DNA of 64,000 nt from Candidatus Heimdallarchaeota archaeon (GCA_019894765.1 JAGXNT010000037.1:26769-90768), one strand, 5' to 3'; shown: positions 17,053 through 26,408, numbered from the stretch's first letter. Numbers and translations: made by a program. Notes: generated by a model from the sequence alone, not told the origin.

Positions 17053-18945
17053 TTATTCCTCGTCTTCTTCGACTTCATAGTCTACATCAACAATATGCTC
17101 TTCCTCTGGTTTTCCCTGTGTTCCAGGAGGAGTGAATGATGGTCCTGCACCTTCTGCAAATTGACTTGGATCAAAACCAGCGCCAGGTTGTCCACCGGAT
17201 TGTTGATATATTCTAGTAGAAATCTGTTGTAATTCTTCCATGAGGGTTTCTTTCTTCTTTTTAATGTCGTCGTAGTCGTCTGTTGCTAATGCTTGTCGAA
17301 GTTCCTCTTGCTTTTCTTTGATAGATTTAGTTTCTTCATCTGTTACTTTGTCTTTGAAATCTTTGAGTACTTTATCAACACTGTAAACGAGATGTTCTGA
17401 TTCATTCTTTAGTTGAACTTCTTCGAGTCTTTTATTGTCTTCTTCCTCATATTGCTCTGCGTCTTTGACCATTTGTTCTACATCTTTTTTATCGACACCA
17501 CTAGGTGATGAGACTGTGACTTTTTGTTCATTTCCGGTTCCAAGGTCTTTTGCTTTAACAGATACGATTCCATTAACATCCAAATCAAAGGTTACCTCAA
17601 CTTGAGGGACACCTCGAGGTGCTGGCGGGATTCCGATTAACTGGAACTTTCCTAATGTAACGTTATCTTTCGCGAATTTCCTTTCACCTTGTAACACATG
17701 GATTTCAACACTAGGTTGATTATCACTTGCTGTTGAAAAGATTTGACTTTTACTTGTGGGGATGGTTGTGTTTCTATCTACAATTGGAGTAAAGACTTGT
17801 CCTAATGTTTCAATTCCTAGAGTTAATGGAGTGACATCTAAAAGAAGAACATCTTTCACATCACCTTTTATTACTCCAGCTTGTATTGCTGCACCAATTG
17901 CTACACATTCGTCAGGATTAATTCCTTTGTAAATCTTGGTTTCTCCAAACATTTTCGCAATTTCTTCTCTCACAGCAGGCATTCTTGTAGCTCCCCCTAC
18001 AAGTAGGACTTTGTTAATTTCAGAAGCTTTCTTCTTTGAATCTTTAAGAGCTTGTCTTGTTGGACCCATTGTCTTTTCTATTAGATCTTCAGTCATTCTT
18101 TGGAATTGTGATCTTGTTATTTCATAGTTTATATTGATTGGTTGACCTTCTTTATCCACTGTAGCATATGGGATATCAACAAAAGCTCTTTGTTTTGATG
18201 ATAATTCCATTTTAGCTTTTTCTGATGCATCCATGATTCGTTGCATTGCTGAAGCATTTTTGGTTATGTCAACTCCTTCTTGTTTCTTGAATTGCTCTAC
18301 AACCCATTTTATTATTCTAGCATCAAAATCATCTCCGCCTAACAAGTTGTTACCACTGGTAGCTTTTACTTCAAACATAGTGTCTCCTTCTTCCATATAT
18401 GTTTCAAGAATGGATACATCGAATGTTCCACCACCAAGGTCAAAAACTAGAATTGTTTCTTCTATTTCTTTTCCAACTCCGTAAGCCAAACAAGCAGCAG
18501 TAGGTTCATTGATTATTCTTAATACATCTAATCCTGCAATCTTTCCTGCATCTTTTGTTGCCTGTCTCTGACTATCGGTAAAATAGGCTGGACAAGTAAT
18601 GACAGCTTGTTTTATTTCTTCTCCGAGAAAATCTTCTGCATCCTTCTTCAACTTTCTGAGAATCATTGCAGAAATTTCTTGTGGAGTGTAATCTTTATTA
18701 TCAATTGTATCTCTATGAGTAGAACCCATTTTTCGTTTTATTGAGCGAATAGTTCTGTTAGGTTTTGATACTGCTTGTCTTTTAGCAATTTCACCAACTA
18801 TTTGCTCACCATCTTCTGTTATTGTAACAACTGATGGAGTGATTCTGCCACCTTCGGCATTTGGAATTATGGTTGGTGTTCCTCCTTCCATATATGCTAT
18901 TCCGGAATTTGTAGTTCCTAAATCAATACCAACAACTTTTGCCAT
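17053..18945 (-). CDS. dnaK: Hsp70 chaperone DnaK
   Basis: The protein has 630 residues: nucleotide-binding domain ([57 protein letters not shown]), substrate-binding beta domain ([25 protein letters not shown]), helical lid, and a bacterial-type acidic tail ending [16 protein letters not shown]. It lacks the ~25-residue insertion present in proteobacterial DnaK after the KR.MG segment, so it groups with the Gram-positive/archaeal form. Its role is ATP-driven folding of nascent and stressed proteins in the cytosol. It lies 23 nt after grpE with AGGTGA at the start codon, so they form an operon; dnaJ is not adjacent. The gene was presumably acquired from bacteria, as in other archaea. Confidence 0.97.
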   Translation of the reverse strand: MAKVVGIDLGTTNSGIAYMEGGTPTIIPNAEGGRITPSVVTITEDGEQIVGEIAKRQAVSKPNRTIRSIKRKMGSTHRDTIDNKDYTPQEISAMILRKLKKDAEDFLGEEIKQAVITCPAYFTDSQRQATKDAGKIAGLDVLRIINEPTAACLAYGVGKEIEETILVFDLGGGTFDVSILETYMEEGDTMFEVKATSGNNLLGGDDFDARIIKWVVEQFKKQEGVDITKNASAMQRIMDASEKAKMELSSKQRAFVDIPYATVDKEGQPININYEITRSQFQRMTEDLIEKTMGPTRQALKDSKKKASEINKVLLVGGATRMPAVREEIAKMFGETKIYKGINPDECVAIGAAIQAGVIKGDVKDVLLLDVTPLTLGIETLGQVFTPIVDRNTTIPTSKSQIFSTASDNQPSVEIHVLQGERKFAKDNVTLGKFQLIGIPPAPRGVPQVEVTFDLDVNGIVSVKAKDLGTGNEQKVTVSSPSGVDKKDVEQMVKDAEQYEEEDNKRLEEVQLKNESEHLVYSVDKVLKDFKDKVTDEETKSIKEKQEELRQALATDDYDDIKKKKETLMEELQQISTRIYQQSGGQPGAGFDPSQFAEGAGPSFTPPGTQGKPEEEHIVDVDYEVEEDEE

Positions 18946-18968
18946 ATTTTTTCACCTTAATTTGTTAT

Positions 18969-19619
18969 TTATTCTTCACTTTGTTTTTCTTCTTCTTTGG
19001 TTTCTTCTTTTTCTATTGAAACCATAACTTTTGCTGTATGCATCACTTTTTCTTTTATCTTATAACCCCTCTCAATTAATTGAACAATTAATTCGGGTTC
19101 AAACTTTCCGGTGGCATCAACACAAACCGCTTCATGATAGTACGGATCGAATTTCTCACCTTCAAGCGGATTAATGATTGCTACCCCTTCTTCCTCTAGT
19201 ACTCGCAATAGTTTCCCATAGATTACTTCTATACCTTCTAATGGAACAGTTTCTTCCTCATTATCTTTTGCGAATTTTATTGCTCTGTCAATGTTTTCAA
19301 TAGGAGCTAGAATTTTATCCAAGATTCTTTCAGACGAGTACCGAATATTGCTGTCAGCTTGTTTCTGAGCACGCTTCTTATAATTTTCAAAATCTGCTTT
19401 AAATCTCTGTAGGGTTGCTAAGTATTCGTCCTTCTCTTTCTTTGCTTGCTCTGTTTCAGTAATCATTTTCTTATTTGTTATGAGAATATCTTTGAGACTA
19501 ATTCCATCTAGCTTTTTGTCTAGTTCTTTTAGGAGTTTCTCTGTTTTAGGATCCTTTTCCAATGCTTTGATGATCGCTTCGACCTCCGTAATAATAGTTT
19601 TTTCTTCTGTTTCCGTCAC
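18969..19619 (-). CDS. grpE: Nucleotide exchange factor GrpE
   Basis: The protein has 216 residues. A charged N-terminal coiled coil (residues ~1-70) leads into the GrpE core: YLATLQRFKADFENYKKRAQ, PIENIDRAI, EGIEVIYGKLLRVLEEEGV, and FDPYYHEAV, then GYKIKEKVMHTAKVMVSI. GrpE dimers release ADP from DnaK. It is the first gene of grpE-dnaK. The upstream 328-nt region carries two copies of a palindromic element and probably the operon promoter, so heat-shock control is likely to act there. Confidence 0.95.
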   Translation of the reverse strand: MTETEEKTIITEVEAIIKALEKDPKTEKLLKELDKKLDGISLKDILITNKKMITETEQAKKEKDEYLATLQRFKADFENYKKRAQKQADSNIRYSSERILDKILAPIENIDRAIKFAKDNEEETVPLEGIEVIYGKLLRVLEEEGVAIINPLEGEKFDPYYHEAVCVDATGKFEPELIVQLIERGYKIKEKVMHTAKVMVSIEKEETKEEEKQSEE

Positions 19620-19947
19620 TTAGTATTCAGTCTCCTGAGATTTTGGATTATTACTTCTTTGAGGAAAAATTCGGAAAGATTGATTATTTTAATTTATCCT
19701 TAATGTTTCTTTTTCCTTTTTTTTGTATTGCATTTACAGTAAATAATGTTTGGTAAAACAAACGTTTTAAATATATCTATTTATGTGAGTAATTATTAAT
19801 TTCGTGAGTAATTACTCCCATTTCTTAACTGGGTATAATTCTTAGACAGTGGTATTAACAGAAACTAGAATGTGAACAAATTATTTTAATATAAAGAACT
19901 TACTTGAAGTAGTTTGTAAACTCGCAGTAATTAATAATCGAATTTAT
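19620..19947. promoter_or_regulatory. Divergent grpE / membrane-protein control region with two palindromic boxes
   Basis: This is the only gene-free stretch above 300 nt. It holds two copies of a box: GTGAGTAATTATT (19785-19797) and GTGAGTAATTACTC (19804-19817). The second contains the perfect 12-bp palindrome GAGTAATTACTC, and the centres lie 19 nt apart, near two helix turns. Just leftward are an inverted repeat TAAAAC-N4-GTTTTA (19754-19769) and a TATA-like TTTTAAATATA. A second box CAGT..TGGTAT-rich stretch has no clear form. I see no RNA gene or open frame. It is probably a repressor-operator and promoter region for grpE-dnaK and possibly for the rightward gene. Confidence 0.5.
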
Positions 19948-20712
19948 TTGGCGGATAATTTCATGGGAATAAGTTATCGATATGCTAAAAATCTCTCAAA
20001 GCTAGGAACAAGATTGCTCATCGCTCTATTAGTTATTGATACTGCATGGACACTCATTAGATTCATAATTATTCATACGACTTTTGGTGGAAGCCCTCCT
20101 GCAGCTTTTGAACCTACAGATAAAATTGTAACAAATAGTATTTACTTGATTTTTATTGTGATTTTAGCAGTCGGGATGACTTTATTGGGTTTTTATTATC
20201 TGAAGCACTCAAAATTTGGAGTCATTGCTGCAGTGTTACTGATTATCCAAGTCGGATTAAAGATTGCGTACATTTTCTTCCGAATTTCAGAGCTAGGAAG
20301 TGGAGTTACTCAAGAATTTTTAGGAAATCTCATTCAAATTTTGGATATGTCTACAACGTTACTATTAATTGCTATGTTCATAACATTCGATGTTTTCCAA
20401 AACCAATTGCATAGTAGAGCAGGTATAGGTTATGGCAGAGGACTTCTTGTTTATCTCTTTGGTTTTTTTGCGTTGATCTATCCTATTACCAACATCTTGA
20501 ATCTTGCTAGTATTAACTTCACAGAAAGTGTTGGATTGATTTTCATGCACTTGTTTTCTTATGTAGCCACTATTTTGCTAATTATAGTTTATTTCGATAT
20601 GCAAAGACGATTTGATCATTTACAGCCATTGCAGGATGAAAATGAAGACAGTATTATTGAAATTAAAACTATAAAACAAATAAAAGCTGAGGAAGAAAGT
20701 CCTAGCAATTAA
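19948..20712 (+). CDS. Multi-pass membrane protein of unknown function
   Basis: The product has 254 residues from TTG 19948 (ATG 19963 is an alternative). About six hydrophobic helices are visible, e.g. LLIALLVIDTAWTLI, IYLIFIVILAVGMTLLGFYY, VIAAVLLIIQVGL, TLLLIAMFITF, LLVYLFGFFALIYPI and LFSYVATILLIIVYF. A short charged cytoplasmic tail follows (IIEIKTIKQIKAEEE). There is no catalytic motif and no family I recognise. It shares the 328-nt control region with grpE-dnaK but in the opposite direction, so a stress link is possible though unproven. Confidence 0.65.
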   Translation: MADNFMGISYRYAKNLSKLGTRLLIALLVIDTAWTLIRFIIIHTTFGGSPPAAFEPTDKIVTNSIYLIFIVILAVGMTLLGFYYLKHSKFGVIAAVLLIIQVGLKIAYIFFRISELGSGVTQEFLGNLIQILDMSTTLLLIAMFITFDVFQNQLHSRAGIGYGRGLLVYLFGFFALIYPITNILNLASINFTESVGLIFMHLFSYVATILLIIVYFDMQRRFDHLQPLQDENEDSIIEIKTIKQIKAEEESPSN

Positions 20713-20732
20713 ACAATAGTTATAAAAAAAAT

Positions 20733-20751
20733 GAGAAGAGATTATCTTCTC
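20733..20751 (-). terminator. Hairpin terminator for the nuclease-like gene
   Basis: Perfect 7-bp stem GAGAAGA (20733-20739) / TCTTCTC (20745-20751) with a 5-nt loop. Read on the minus strand it spans the stop codon of the nuclease-like gene and is followed by a run of eight T residues. Confidence 0.6.
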
Positions 20752-22268
20752 GCAGTTTTTGATCTTTTACTTTCCAATCTTTTGATTTTCTTGAGATATT
20801 TGTTTAATGATTTGAGTGGTACGATTGGTATTCCATCCACTTTTTTCCATCGTTCGTTTAATGCAGTGACTATGAGGAGTTTAGCATTTGTGGTCTTTAA
20901 GTACAATCTTCTTTCTCTCAGCTTCTTTGCAGCTGTTACGAAGATTTCGTATCGCTTAATGAGACTTTCCCTGTCAAAGTACCATCCTCTCCAGAGAGCT
21001 AAATCTTTAACTTCAACTATTATGTCTGTTTTATTTCGACGAATAATTAAATCAATCTCTGTTACAGTATCGCCTTCACTCAATATTTCGATATTTTGGT
21101 CTACAACTATCCATCCAGCTAAAGCAGATATCTCTGATACGATTAATTCTAAATCATGAGCTTTCTTGCTTCTTGTAATTTCACTATAAGAGTTGCAAAA
21201 TCTTGAGAATAGGAGTAATGAAATTATTGGAATTTGTAGATAGTCTTCTTCTTTCTTAGTTATTATTCTGCAAAGGAAGTATGGGACATCTTCTTTTCCA
21301 AGCTGGAAAGTCATGATTGTCTCATAAAGTAATAATCTCATTTCTTCAGTTGGATCCAATCTTGCTTTTTTGTCGCGTAATTCCTCTATTTGTTTCATTT
21401 TAATTTCTTTGAAAGGATTCTTCAAATCCTTTAGGGCCATTAAGCTTCCAAAGTTTTCAAAGAGAATTGATAATGCTTCAATTTCCTCTTCATTTAGTTG
21501 TCTCATAGAAGCATAGAATTCAGTGATTCTTCTGAGAAAGGCAATTTCACTATGCCATGACTTCACCATATCAACAAGTTCAGTTATGGCCCTGTCTGTC
21601 ATTTTCCGACGTTGATCTCTCATTTCCTTTATTTTTGTACTTGTTCCCGTCTTTTGAGCTATTCCAATGCTTTTCAATTTTCTTTCTGTTTCATCATATA
21701 GCTCTGTTTCAACGAAATGGAGATCGTCGTGTAATTCAAACTCAAGTTTAATCATGCCATTTGAAAACATAAAGGCTTGATCGCGTAGTTGAGCCCATTC
21801 TATGGCTAGGTCTTGAAGATGTTTCTTTGCGTCTTTTGAAAATTCCATTTCACCTTCATCCTCAGCTGATAGAGAATGAACTTGATTTATTAAGAAATTA
21901 ATAGCTGATAAAATAATGATTTCATTTTTCGTTTGTGAATCTTGATTGGAAGTCAAATTACTGAAATCACTCACAGTAAGACTATCTTTTGTCATAAGAA
22001 TTGTTGCTAAACGCATCGCAAGTTTTTCTCTTTCAGGAATAAATGCATTGAGAACTTGTTTATGATTATAATTCTTCAATACATTTGCAATACATGAGTA
22101 AGTATGATTTCTTTTCTTAACGAGTTTTTGATAGATGTATTCTTCTTTATCAAATTTACCTGATTCTTCCTCTTCGATCTCCTCTTCTTCTTCCTCTTCG
22201 ATTACTTCTTGTTCTTCCTCTTCGAGTTTCGGGTCTTCACCTGATTCATTTTTTTGTACAACATTCAT
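20742..22268 (-). CDS. Acidic helical protein with C-terminal PD-(D/E)XK nuclease-like domain
   Basis: The product has 508 residues. Residues 10-45 are almost all Glu/Asp. Residues ~50-370 are helical with charged coiled-coil-like stretches and no motif I recognise. Residues ~370-480 carry a restriction-endonuclease-like core: a helix with Glu379 (SEISALAGW), a strand with TEIDLIIR (Asp406), then DIIVEVKD (Glu419-x-Lys421). That Asp...Glu-x-Lys spacing is the PD-(D/E)XK active site of Holliday-junction resolvase/NERD/Mrr-type enzymes. A basic C-terminal tail (KKIKRLESKRSKTARR) follows and could bind nucleic acid. Its neighbours are a membrane protein and pyrH, so context gives no function. 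It is a metal-dependent DNase or RNase by inference only. Confidence 0.65.
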   Translation of the reverse strand: MNVVQKNESGEDPKLEEEEQEVIEEEEEEEIEEEESGKFDKEEYIYQKLVKKRNHTYSCIANVLKNYNHKQVLNAFIPEREKLAMRLATILMTKDSLTVSDFSNLTSNQDSQTKNEIIILSAINFLINQVHSLSAEDEGEMEFSKDAKKHLQDLAIEWAQLRDQAFMFSNGMIKLEFELHDDLHFVETELYDETERKLKSIGIAQKTGTSTKIKEMRDQRRKMTDRAITELVDMVKSWHSEIAFLRRITEFYASMRQLNEEEIEALSILFENFGSLMALKDLKNPFKEIKMKQIEELRDKKARLDPTEEMRLLLYETIMTFQLGKEDVPYFLCRIITKKEEDYLQIPIISLLLFSRFCNSYSEITRSKKAHDLELIVSEISALAGWIVVDQNIEILSEGDTVTEIDLIIRRNKTDIIVEVKDLALWRGWYFDRESLIKRYEIFVTAAKKLRERRLYLKTTNAKLLIVTALNERWKKVDGIPIVPLKSLNKYLKKIKRLESKRSKTARR

Positions 22269-22339
22269 GGTTTAACTTCCTTCAATTAGTTCTCCAAGGA
22301 AAATGAGGTTATTGTAGTAATTGAAGGATATTTTTGTAA

Positions 22340-23029
22340 TCATAGGATTACAGTCGTTCCAATTTTAACTCCAGAAATAATCCTTGTAAGATTTTCTGGA
22401 ATAAGACCATTTGCGATTTGTAATGGGATTTTCGAGCGTTTAACTATTTGAATAGCAGTAGGATCAAATAATGGATAATAACCAGCTTTGATTTGATGTT
22501 TTAACATCATCTCTTCTAGCTCTGCAATTGTTATTGTTTCCAGTAATATCGCATCGGGATTTATTCCTGGATCATCTGAATAAACGCCATCAACATTTGT
22601 GAGGTTTATTAATTTCTCAGCATTTGTTACCTCAGCAATCGAAGCTGCAACAGCATTTGTAGACTGACCGGGTTTAAATCCACCACAGACAATTACCTTT
22701 TTTGTTAGTTTGAAGAAATTCTGAAATTCCTCTAGATTATTTGGAGGATGTGGATAAGCACTTTCGCCTAAAGCAGCGATTAGTATTTTGGCATTTAGTT
22801 TTGCTGCGTCTATACCTATAACATCACATGTTTCTTCAGAAGCTCCATACTTTCTTGCAAGAGCAATATATTTTCTAGCTAGTTTCCCCCCACCGACTAT
22901 TATTGTACATTTTTTCATAGTATCATTTATTACATTACGAATGGTTTTTGCATATTTTGAAATTAGTTTATCATTAATTTGGTTGTTCTCATCAAATAAA
23001 ATAGATCCACCAATTTTTACTACAAACAT
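22340..23029 (-). CDS. pyrH: UMP kinase, archaeal type
   Basis: The protein has 229 residues. It has the amino-acid-kinase fold: VVKIGGSIL, TIIVGGGKLARKYI, VIGIDAAKLNAKIL, VCGGFKPGQSTNAVAA, NLTNVDGVYSDDP, FDPTAIQIVKRSKIPL and the terminal GTTVI. It phosphorylates UMP to UDP with ATP. The start MFVVKIGGS and the length fit the archaeal hexameric form. It shares a pathway with pyrD-pyrK 6 kb away. It sits between an unrelated nuclease-like gene and a TPR gene on the same strand. Confidence 0.92.
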   Translation of the reverse strand: MFVVKIGGSILFDENNQINDKLISKYAKTIRNVINDTMKKCTIIVGGGKLARKYIALARKYGASEETCDVIGIDAAKLNAKILIAALGESAYPHPPNNLEEFQNFFKLTKKVIVCGGFKPGQSTNAVAASIAEVTNAEKLINLTNVDGVYSDDPGINPDAILLETITIAELEEMMLKHQIKAGYYPLFDPTAIQIVKRSKIPLQIANGLIPENLTRIISGVKIGTTVIL

Positions 23030-23152
23030 ATTTGTTTTTTCCTTGGAAAGTAATTTCCAATTTGAATTTGTTTTAGTAAAAGATAAGTTTTGTGAGGATG
23101 CTGAAAAAGATGTAAAAGAAAAAAATTGGTAATGATTTTAAGTGGATTGAAT

Positions 23153-23905
23153 TTATTTCTCTTTTAATTCAGTGATTTTAGCTAAGGCAACTTTCTCTTT
23201 CTCTGTATCTTTTGTTTTCTTATAAATTTCCGCCAGCATTTCCCATGCTTCTAAATTGTCTTCATCCTGGACAACACTTCGATAAAGATGCTCTGTTGCA
23301 GCCTTGAGATTCTCTTTCTTGTATGCTATTACTCCAAGACCATATAGTGCTTCAGGATCATAAGGGTCTTCTTTAATTGCTTCTTGAAAACAAGATTCAG
23401 CTTTTTCTAGTTCATTTAATTTCATTAATGAATGCCCTTTTCCACTTAACGCTATTTCTTTTCTACCAAGTTTCTCTACTTTTTCAAAACAATGCAGTGC
23501 TTTTTCTGATTCATCAATGCTTAAATAAGCATATCCTTTTGCCAACCAAGCAATCATAAATTCTGAATTTTCTTTAATTACAGTATCAAACAGCTTTATT
23601 GCTTCTTCATTTTTACCTAGTGAACTGAGAATTGCTCCTTTCGCATATATTGAATCAATATCTTTTGGATTAATCTCTATTGCTTGATCAAAGCAAGCAA
23701 TGGCATCTTCTAAATCATTAAATTCAAAATAAAGCATCCCCTTCCCATAAATGATGGTGGTATCCTTAGAATATTTAGCTAGAATTTTATCATAGCACTT
23801 GATTGCATCTTTTTTCTTTCCTTGATACATAAATGATTGAGCATTAGTTGTTAACTCTGAAACGAAGTCACGTTTTTCTTTATCTTCTAAATTCATTACA
23901 ATCAC
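23153..23905 (-). CDS. TPR-repeat protein
   Basis: The product has 250 residues, made almost entirely of about six canonical 34-residue TPR units, e.g. GKGMLYFEFNDLEDAIACFD, then AIEINPKDIDSIYAKGAILS and AIKEDPYDPEALYGLGVIAY. It has no signal peptide or catalytic domain. It presumably scaffolds a cytosolic protein-protein interaction; the partner is unknown. A winged-helix regulator gene follows on the same strand further upstream, with a gap of 39 nt, so the two may be cotranscribed. Confidence 0.85.
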   Translation of the reverse strand: MIVMNLEDKEKRDFVSELTTNAQSFMYQGKKKDAIKCYDKILAKYSKDTTIIYGKGMLYFEFNDLEDAIACFDQAIEINPKDIDSIYAKGAILSSLGKNEEAIKLFDTVIKENSEFMIAWLAKGYAYLSIDESEKALHCFEKVEKLGRKEIALSGKGHSLMKLNELEKAESCFQEAIKEDPYDPEALYGLGVIAYKKENLKAATEHLYRSVVQDEDNLEAWEMLAEIYKKTKDTEKEKVALAKITELKEK

Positions 23906-23944
23906 TTAAGTAAAATGTTTGGATTATCAATTATCAATGTTCTC

Positions 23945-24241
23945 TTAATACTGGCTAGCTATTAGATAGGCTCTTGTTACTCGATAGAGTTCACTTAGCT
24001 GCTTTGTGACAGGATGATTCTTATTCAATTCAAATAATCGATTGCGTTTTGATCTTGTTTCTAATATGATTCGCATCTTTACCAAAGAATCGATCAGATC
24101 ATGTACTCGAGAATGTGATATGCCTAGAATTCGGGCAATTTCAGTTAACTGATACATACCAGTGTTGTTTATGAGGAAAAATTCAACAATTTTCACTTGA
24201 ATAGAATCGCCCAGAATTGATGATAAAACCTGATAATCCAT
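23945..24241 (-). CDS. Winged-helix transcriptional regulator
   Basis: The protein has 98 residues: VKIVEFFLINNTGMYQLTEI, then ARILGISHSRVHDLIDSLVK (recognition helix), then a wing MRIILETRSKRNRLFELN and a short C-terminal helix. This matches the ArsR/TrmB-like winged-helix groups common in archaea. It lacks ArsR metal-binding Cys pairs and any ligand domain, so it probably acts as a simple DNA-binding dimer. Its target is unknown; the adjacent TPR gene is one candidate. Confidence 0.8.
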   Translation of the reverse strand: MDYQVLSSILGDSIQVKIVEFFLINNTGMYQLTEIARILGISHSRVHDLIDSLVKMRIILETRSKRNRLFELNKNHPVTKQLSELYRVTRAYLIASQY

Positions 24242-24368
24242 AATGATGACACCTACACTACTATGACTCTAATAGATTACCAGTTTATTAATTATTATTT
24301 TGCTAATAAAAGGAACAGAGAGCTCTAATTTCAATTAATGAAATGTGAAAAATATAAAATAAATAGAT

Positions 24369-24398
24369 GCCCCGAAGGGCTAATTCTACATGAATCAA
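24369..24398 (-). terminator. Terminator with UUCG tetraloop after rps7
   Basis: On the minus strand, 19 nt beyond the rps7 stop, GCCC-TTCG-GGGC forms a 4-bp GC stem (24369-24380) closed by a UUCG tetraloop. It is followed by the T-rich ATCTATTTATTTTATATTTTT, ending the rps12-rps7 transcript. Confidence 0.6.
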
Positions 24399-25370
24399 TT
24401 ATCTTGCACTAAGAGCAATTCGCTCTATTTCTTGCATTTTACTAATTGCGGAGCTTGAGGGTTTGTTATCAGCTGCTTCAATTAGTTCGCGTGCAAGGAT
24501 TTCTTCAGCTGTGAGAATATTGTTGAAGGATTTCTTGTAGACACCCTCAATAATATTTCTTAAAGCTATGTCTACTCTTCTCATCGGAGCGACATCTACA
24601 GATTGAAGCTGAGCCATACCACCAAATGTAATTCGAGTGACTTCTTCTCGTGGGGCGGCATTTTGAATTGCATCTATGAGAACTTGGATTGGATTCTTAC
24701 CTGTTTGTAATTCAATAATTTCAAAAGCAACACGAACAGATTTAATCATTCTTTCTTTTCTACCAGTTCCTCTCTTGGTTCTCATTAATTTGTTTACTAG
24801 TCTTTCGACAATAGGCATTTCAGCTTTCTTGAATCTTTGATTAGCATAACGTCCACCAGTGTGAGGAGTGACTACTGGTCTTAAGCTAATGTAAGCCTTT
24901 ATCCCAGGATCAAGAACTGTTAGATCTTTATAGCTCCATTTATTGAATAGTTTAATATCATCAAAAGTTGGTATAACCTCAACTTCTTCCTTCTTTTCTT
25001 TTGGAGGAGTTTTTGGTTTTGTAGTTTTTGGAGTAGCAGCCTCTGGTTTTTCTTCTTTAGGAGCTGCTTTTGGTTTTTCAACTTCTGCTGTTTCTTTCTT
25101 TGGAGCGGTTTTTGGTGCTGTTTCTTTTTTAGTTACAGCAGGTTTTGTAGCTACAGTTTCTTTTGCAGAAGTAGGTTTGGTTTCTTTCTTGTCTTTAGTA
25201 GGTGTGGTTTTCTTTGGTTCAGCTTTCTTTTTAGGTTCTGCTTTCTTCTTTGCTTTAGCAGTTGTTTCTTTTGTAGCCTTAGTGGTCTTCGCAGCTTTAT
25301 CATCTTTAGCAGCAGATTTCTTGGATTCTGCTTTTGTTTTCTTTGTGTCCTTTTCTTTTGACTTAGACAT
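24399..25370 (-). CDS. rps7: Small ribosomal subunit protein uS7 with long Lys/Ala/Pro tail
   Basis: The product has 323 residues. The uS7 core runs from about residue 134 (IKLFNKWSYKDL; ISLRPVVTPHTGGRYANQRF; MPIVERLVNKLMR; TGRKERMIKSVRVAFEII; NAAPREEVTRI; PMRRVDIALRNI) to the C-terminus. It nucleates the 30S head by binding 16S rRNA and touches the exit-site tRNA. The first ~130 residues are a low-complexity Lys/Ala/Pro/Thr/Glu tail like histone H1 or eukaryotic-type ribosomal extensions; archaeal uS7 normally totals about 190-215 residues. It is transcribed with rps12, 10 nt downstream of it. The usual archaeal partners EF-2 and EF-1alpha do not follow. Confidence 0.95.
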   Translation of the reverse strand: MSKSKEKDTKKTKAESKKSAAKDDKAAKTTKATKETTAKAKKKAEPKKKAEPKKTTPTKDKKETKPTSAKETVATKPAVTKKETAPKTAPKKETAEVEKPKAAPKEEKPEAATPKTTKPKTPPKEKKEEVEVIPTFDDIKLFNKWSYKDLTVLDPGIKAYISLRPVVTPHTGGRYANQRFKKAEMPIVERLVNKLMRTKRGTGRKERMIKSVRVAFEIIELQTGKNPIQVLIDAIQNAAPREEVTRITFGGMAQLQSVDVAPMRRVDIALRNIIEGVYKKSFNNILTAEEILARELIEAADNKPSSSAISKMQEIERIALSAR

Positions 25371-25380
25371 AATTATACAC

Positions 25381-25824
25381 CTATCTTACTGGCTTCTCTC
25401 TTTTACCAAGAACTAAACTTGAAAGAGCAACACCGTTAACTTTAGAAACACGCCACTTGATTCCTGGAAGATCACCCTTGGCACCACCTTTTGCTCCACC
25501 AATACCTTCAACGATAACGCGATCGTGTTCGGCTATGTGAGTTAATCCACCGTCAAGTGGGACAAAAGCTCCAATTTGTTTACCGTTTTTAATGAGTTGG
25601 ACACGTACACATTTACGAAGAGCAGAGTTAGGTTGTTTAGATTCTACCCCGTATTTCTCTACAACAATTCCTGAAGCTTGAGGAGCTGCACCGAGAGGGT
25701 CGGCTTTTTTGTCTAAACCTAACATTTTTCTCTTGTAGTAAATGTCTTTCCAACGGAACTTCTTACGTTTATTTTTTAATTGTCGTCCCGCATATTCGCC
25801 TCTAGGGGCTTTACTACCTGGCAT
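25381..25824 (-). CDS. rps12: Small ribosomal subunit protein uS12
   Basis: The protein has 147 residues with standard archaeal/eukaryotic uS12 motifs: [74 protein letters not shown] and [16 protein letters not shown]. It sits at the decoding centre of the 30S subunit and influences fidelity; QPNSA is the decoding loop. It is the first gene of rps12-rps7. A TATA-like box lies about 50 nt upstream and GGTG precedes the ATG. Confidence 0.97.
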   Translation of the reverse strand: MPGSKAPRGEYAGRQLKNKRKKFRWKDIYYKRKMLGLDKKADPLGAAPQASGIVVEKYGVESKQPNSALRKCVRVQLIKNGKQIGAFVPLDGGLTHIAEHDRVIVEGIGGAKGGAKGDLPGIKWRVSKVNGVALSSLVLGKREKPVR

Positions 25825-25871
25825 GTTTTGTTACACCAATAATTACTTATTCTGTTACTTGAGCGTTTCAA

Positions 25872-25886
25872 GATTATTTAAAAATC
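25872..25886 (-). promoter_or_regulatory. TATA box of the rps12-rps7 operon
   Basis: On the minus strand the sequence GATTTTTAAATAATC lies about 50-60 nt before the rps12 ATG. With initiation some 25 nt downstream it leaves a short leader containing GGTG near the start codon. Confidence 0.55.
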
Positions 25887-26069
25887 TTTGTGAAGACTAT
25901 GATATAGATTTTTAGCATTCTTTCGCTAAAAGCTCGTATTAATATCTATTTCTTTCTTGTTGATAAATATTTGAATACATTCGGTAGTCTCCCCGTAATT
26001 GTTCCTTTTAATAATTCTAGAACATAACACTACTTGTAAGAAAATTAAGACAAATTAGGTGAATTTAAC

Positions 26070-26408
26070 TTGCATGATGATAATATTGGTCTCTCTAATA
26101 ATAGAGCAAGTGATATTCGCAAATGTGCTATTTGTACTGAGATAATAAATGAACAAGATCTAGTTTATATTAATGATATTGATAATAATGAATTAGCTGT
26201 TCATTTTACTTGTTATGTTGAAATACAAGAAAAAATATGCTCTGAATGTAGCAATCCTTTCAAAAACCAAGAAAGATTACTCTATTGTGAGGAACATAAC
26301 GAATATTTCCATAAATCAAAAGCATGTATTCGAGATCATCTTGAAAAACACATGAGATTTAAAGAGGTAATTTATGATGCCATAAAAAACAGAATTACCT
26401 ATCTTTGA
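26070..26408 (+). CDS. Small Cys/His zinc-binding protein (LIM/RING-like)
   Basis: The protein has 112 residues from TTG 26070, with AGGTGA 6 nt upstream. It holds an ordered set of metal ligands: CAIC, a His-x3-Cys (HFTC), CSEC, LYCEEH, and FHKSKAC with a following His. Two zinc ions in a cross-braced LIM, RING or MYND-like module would fit. No other domain is present. In an Asgard genome such modules may serve ubiquitin ligation or protein docking, but nothing nearby supports either. Related but not identical zinc modules occur at the C-termini of two other proteins in the window. Confidence 0.6.
   Translation: MHDDNIGLSNNRASDIRKCAICTEIINEQDLVYINDIDNNELAVHFTCYVEIQEKICSECSNPFKNQERLLYCEEHNEYFHKSKACIRDHLEKHMRFKEVIYDAIKNRITYL

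Noticed and set aside
24943..25416. A 157-codon rightward open frame rich in Phe, Val, Ala and Ser
   Set aside because: It is the antisense shadow of the low-complexity Lys/Ala/Pro tail of uS7; no ribosome site or homology.
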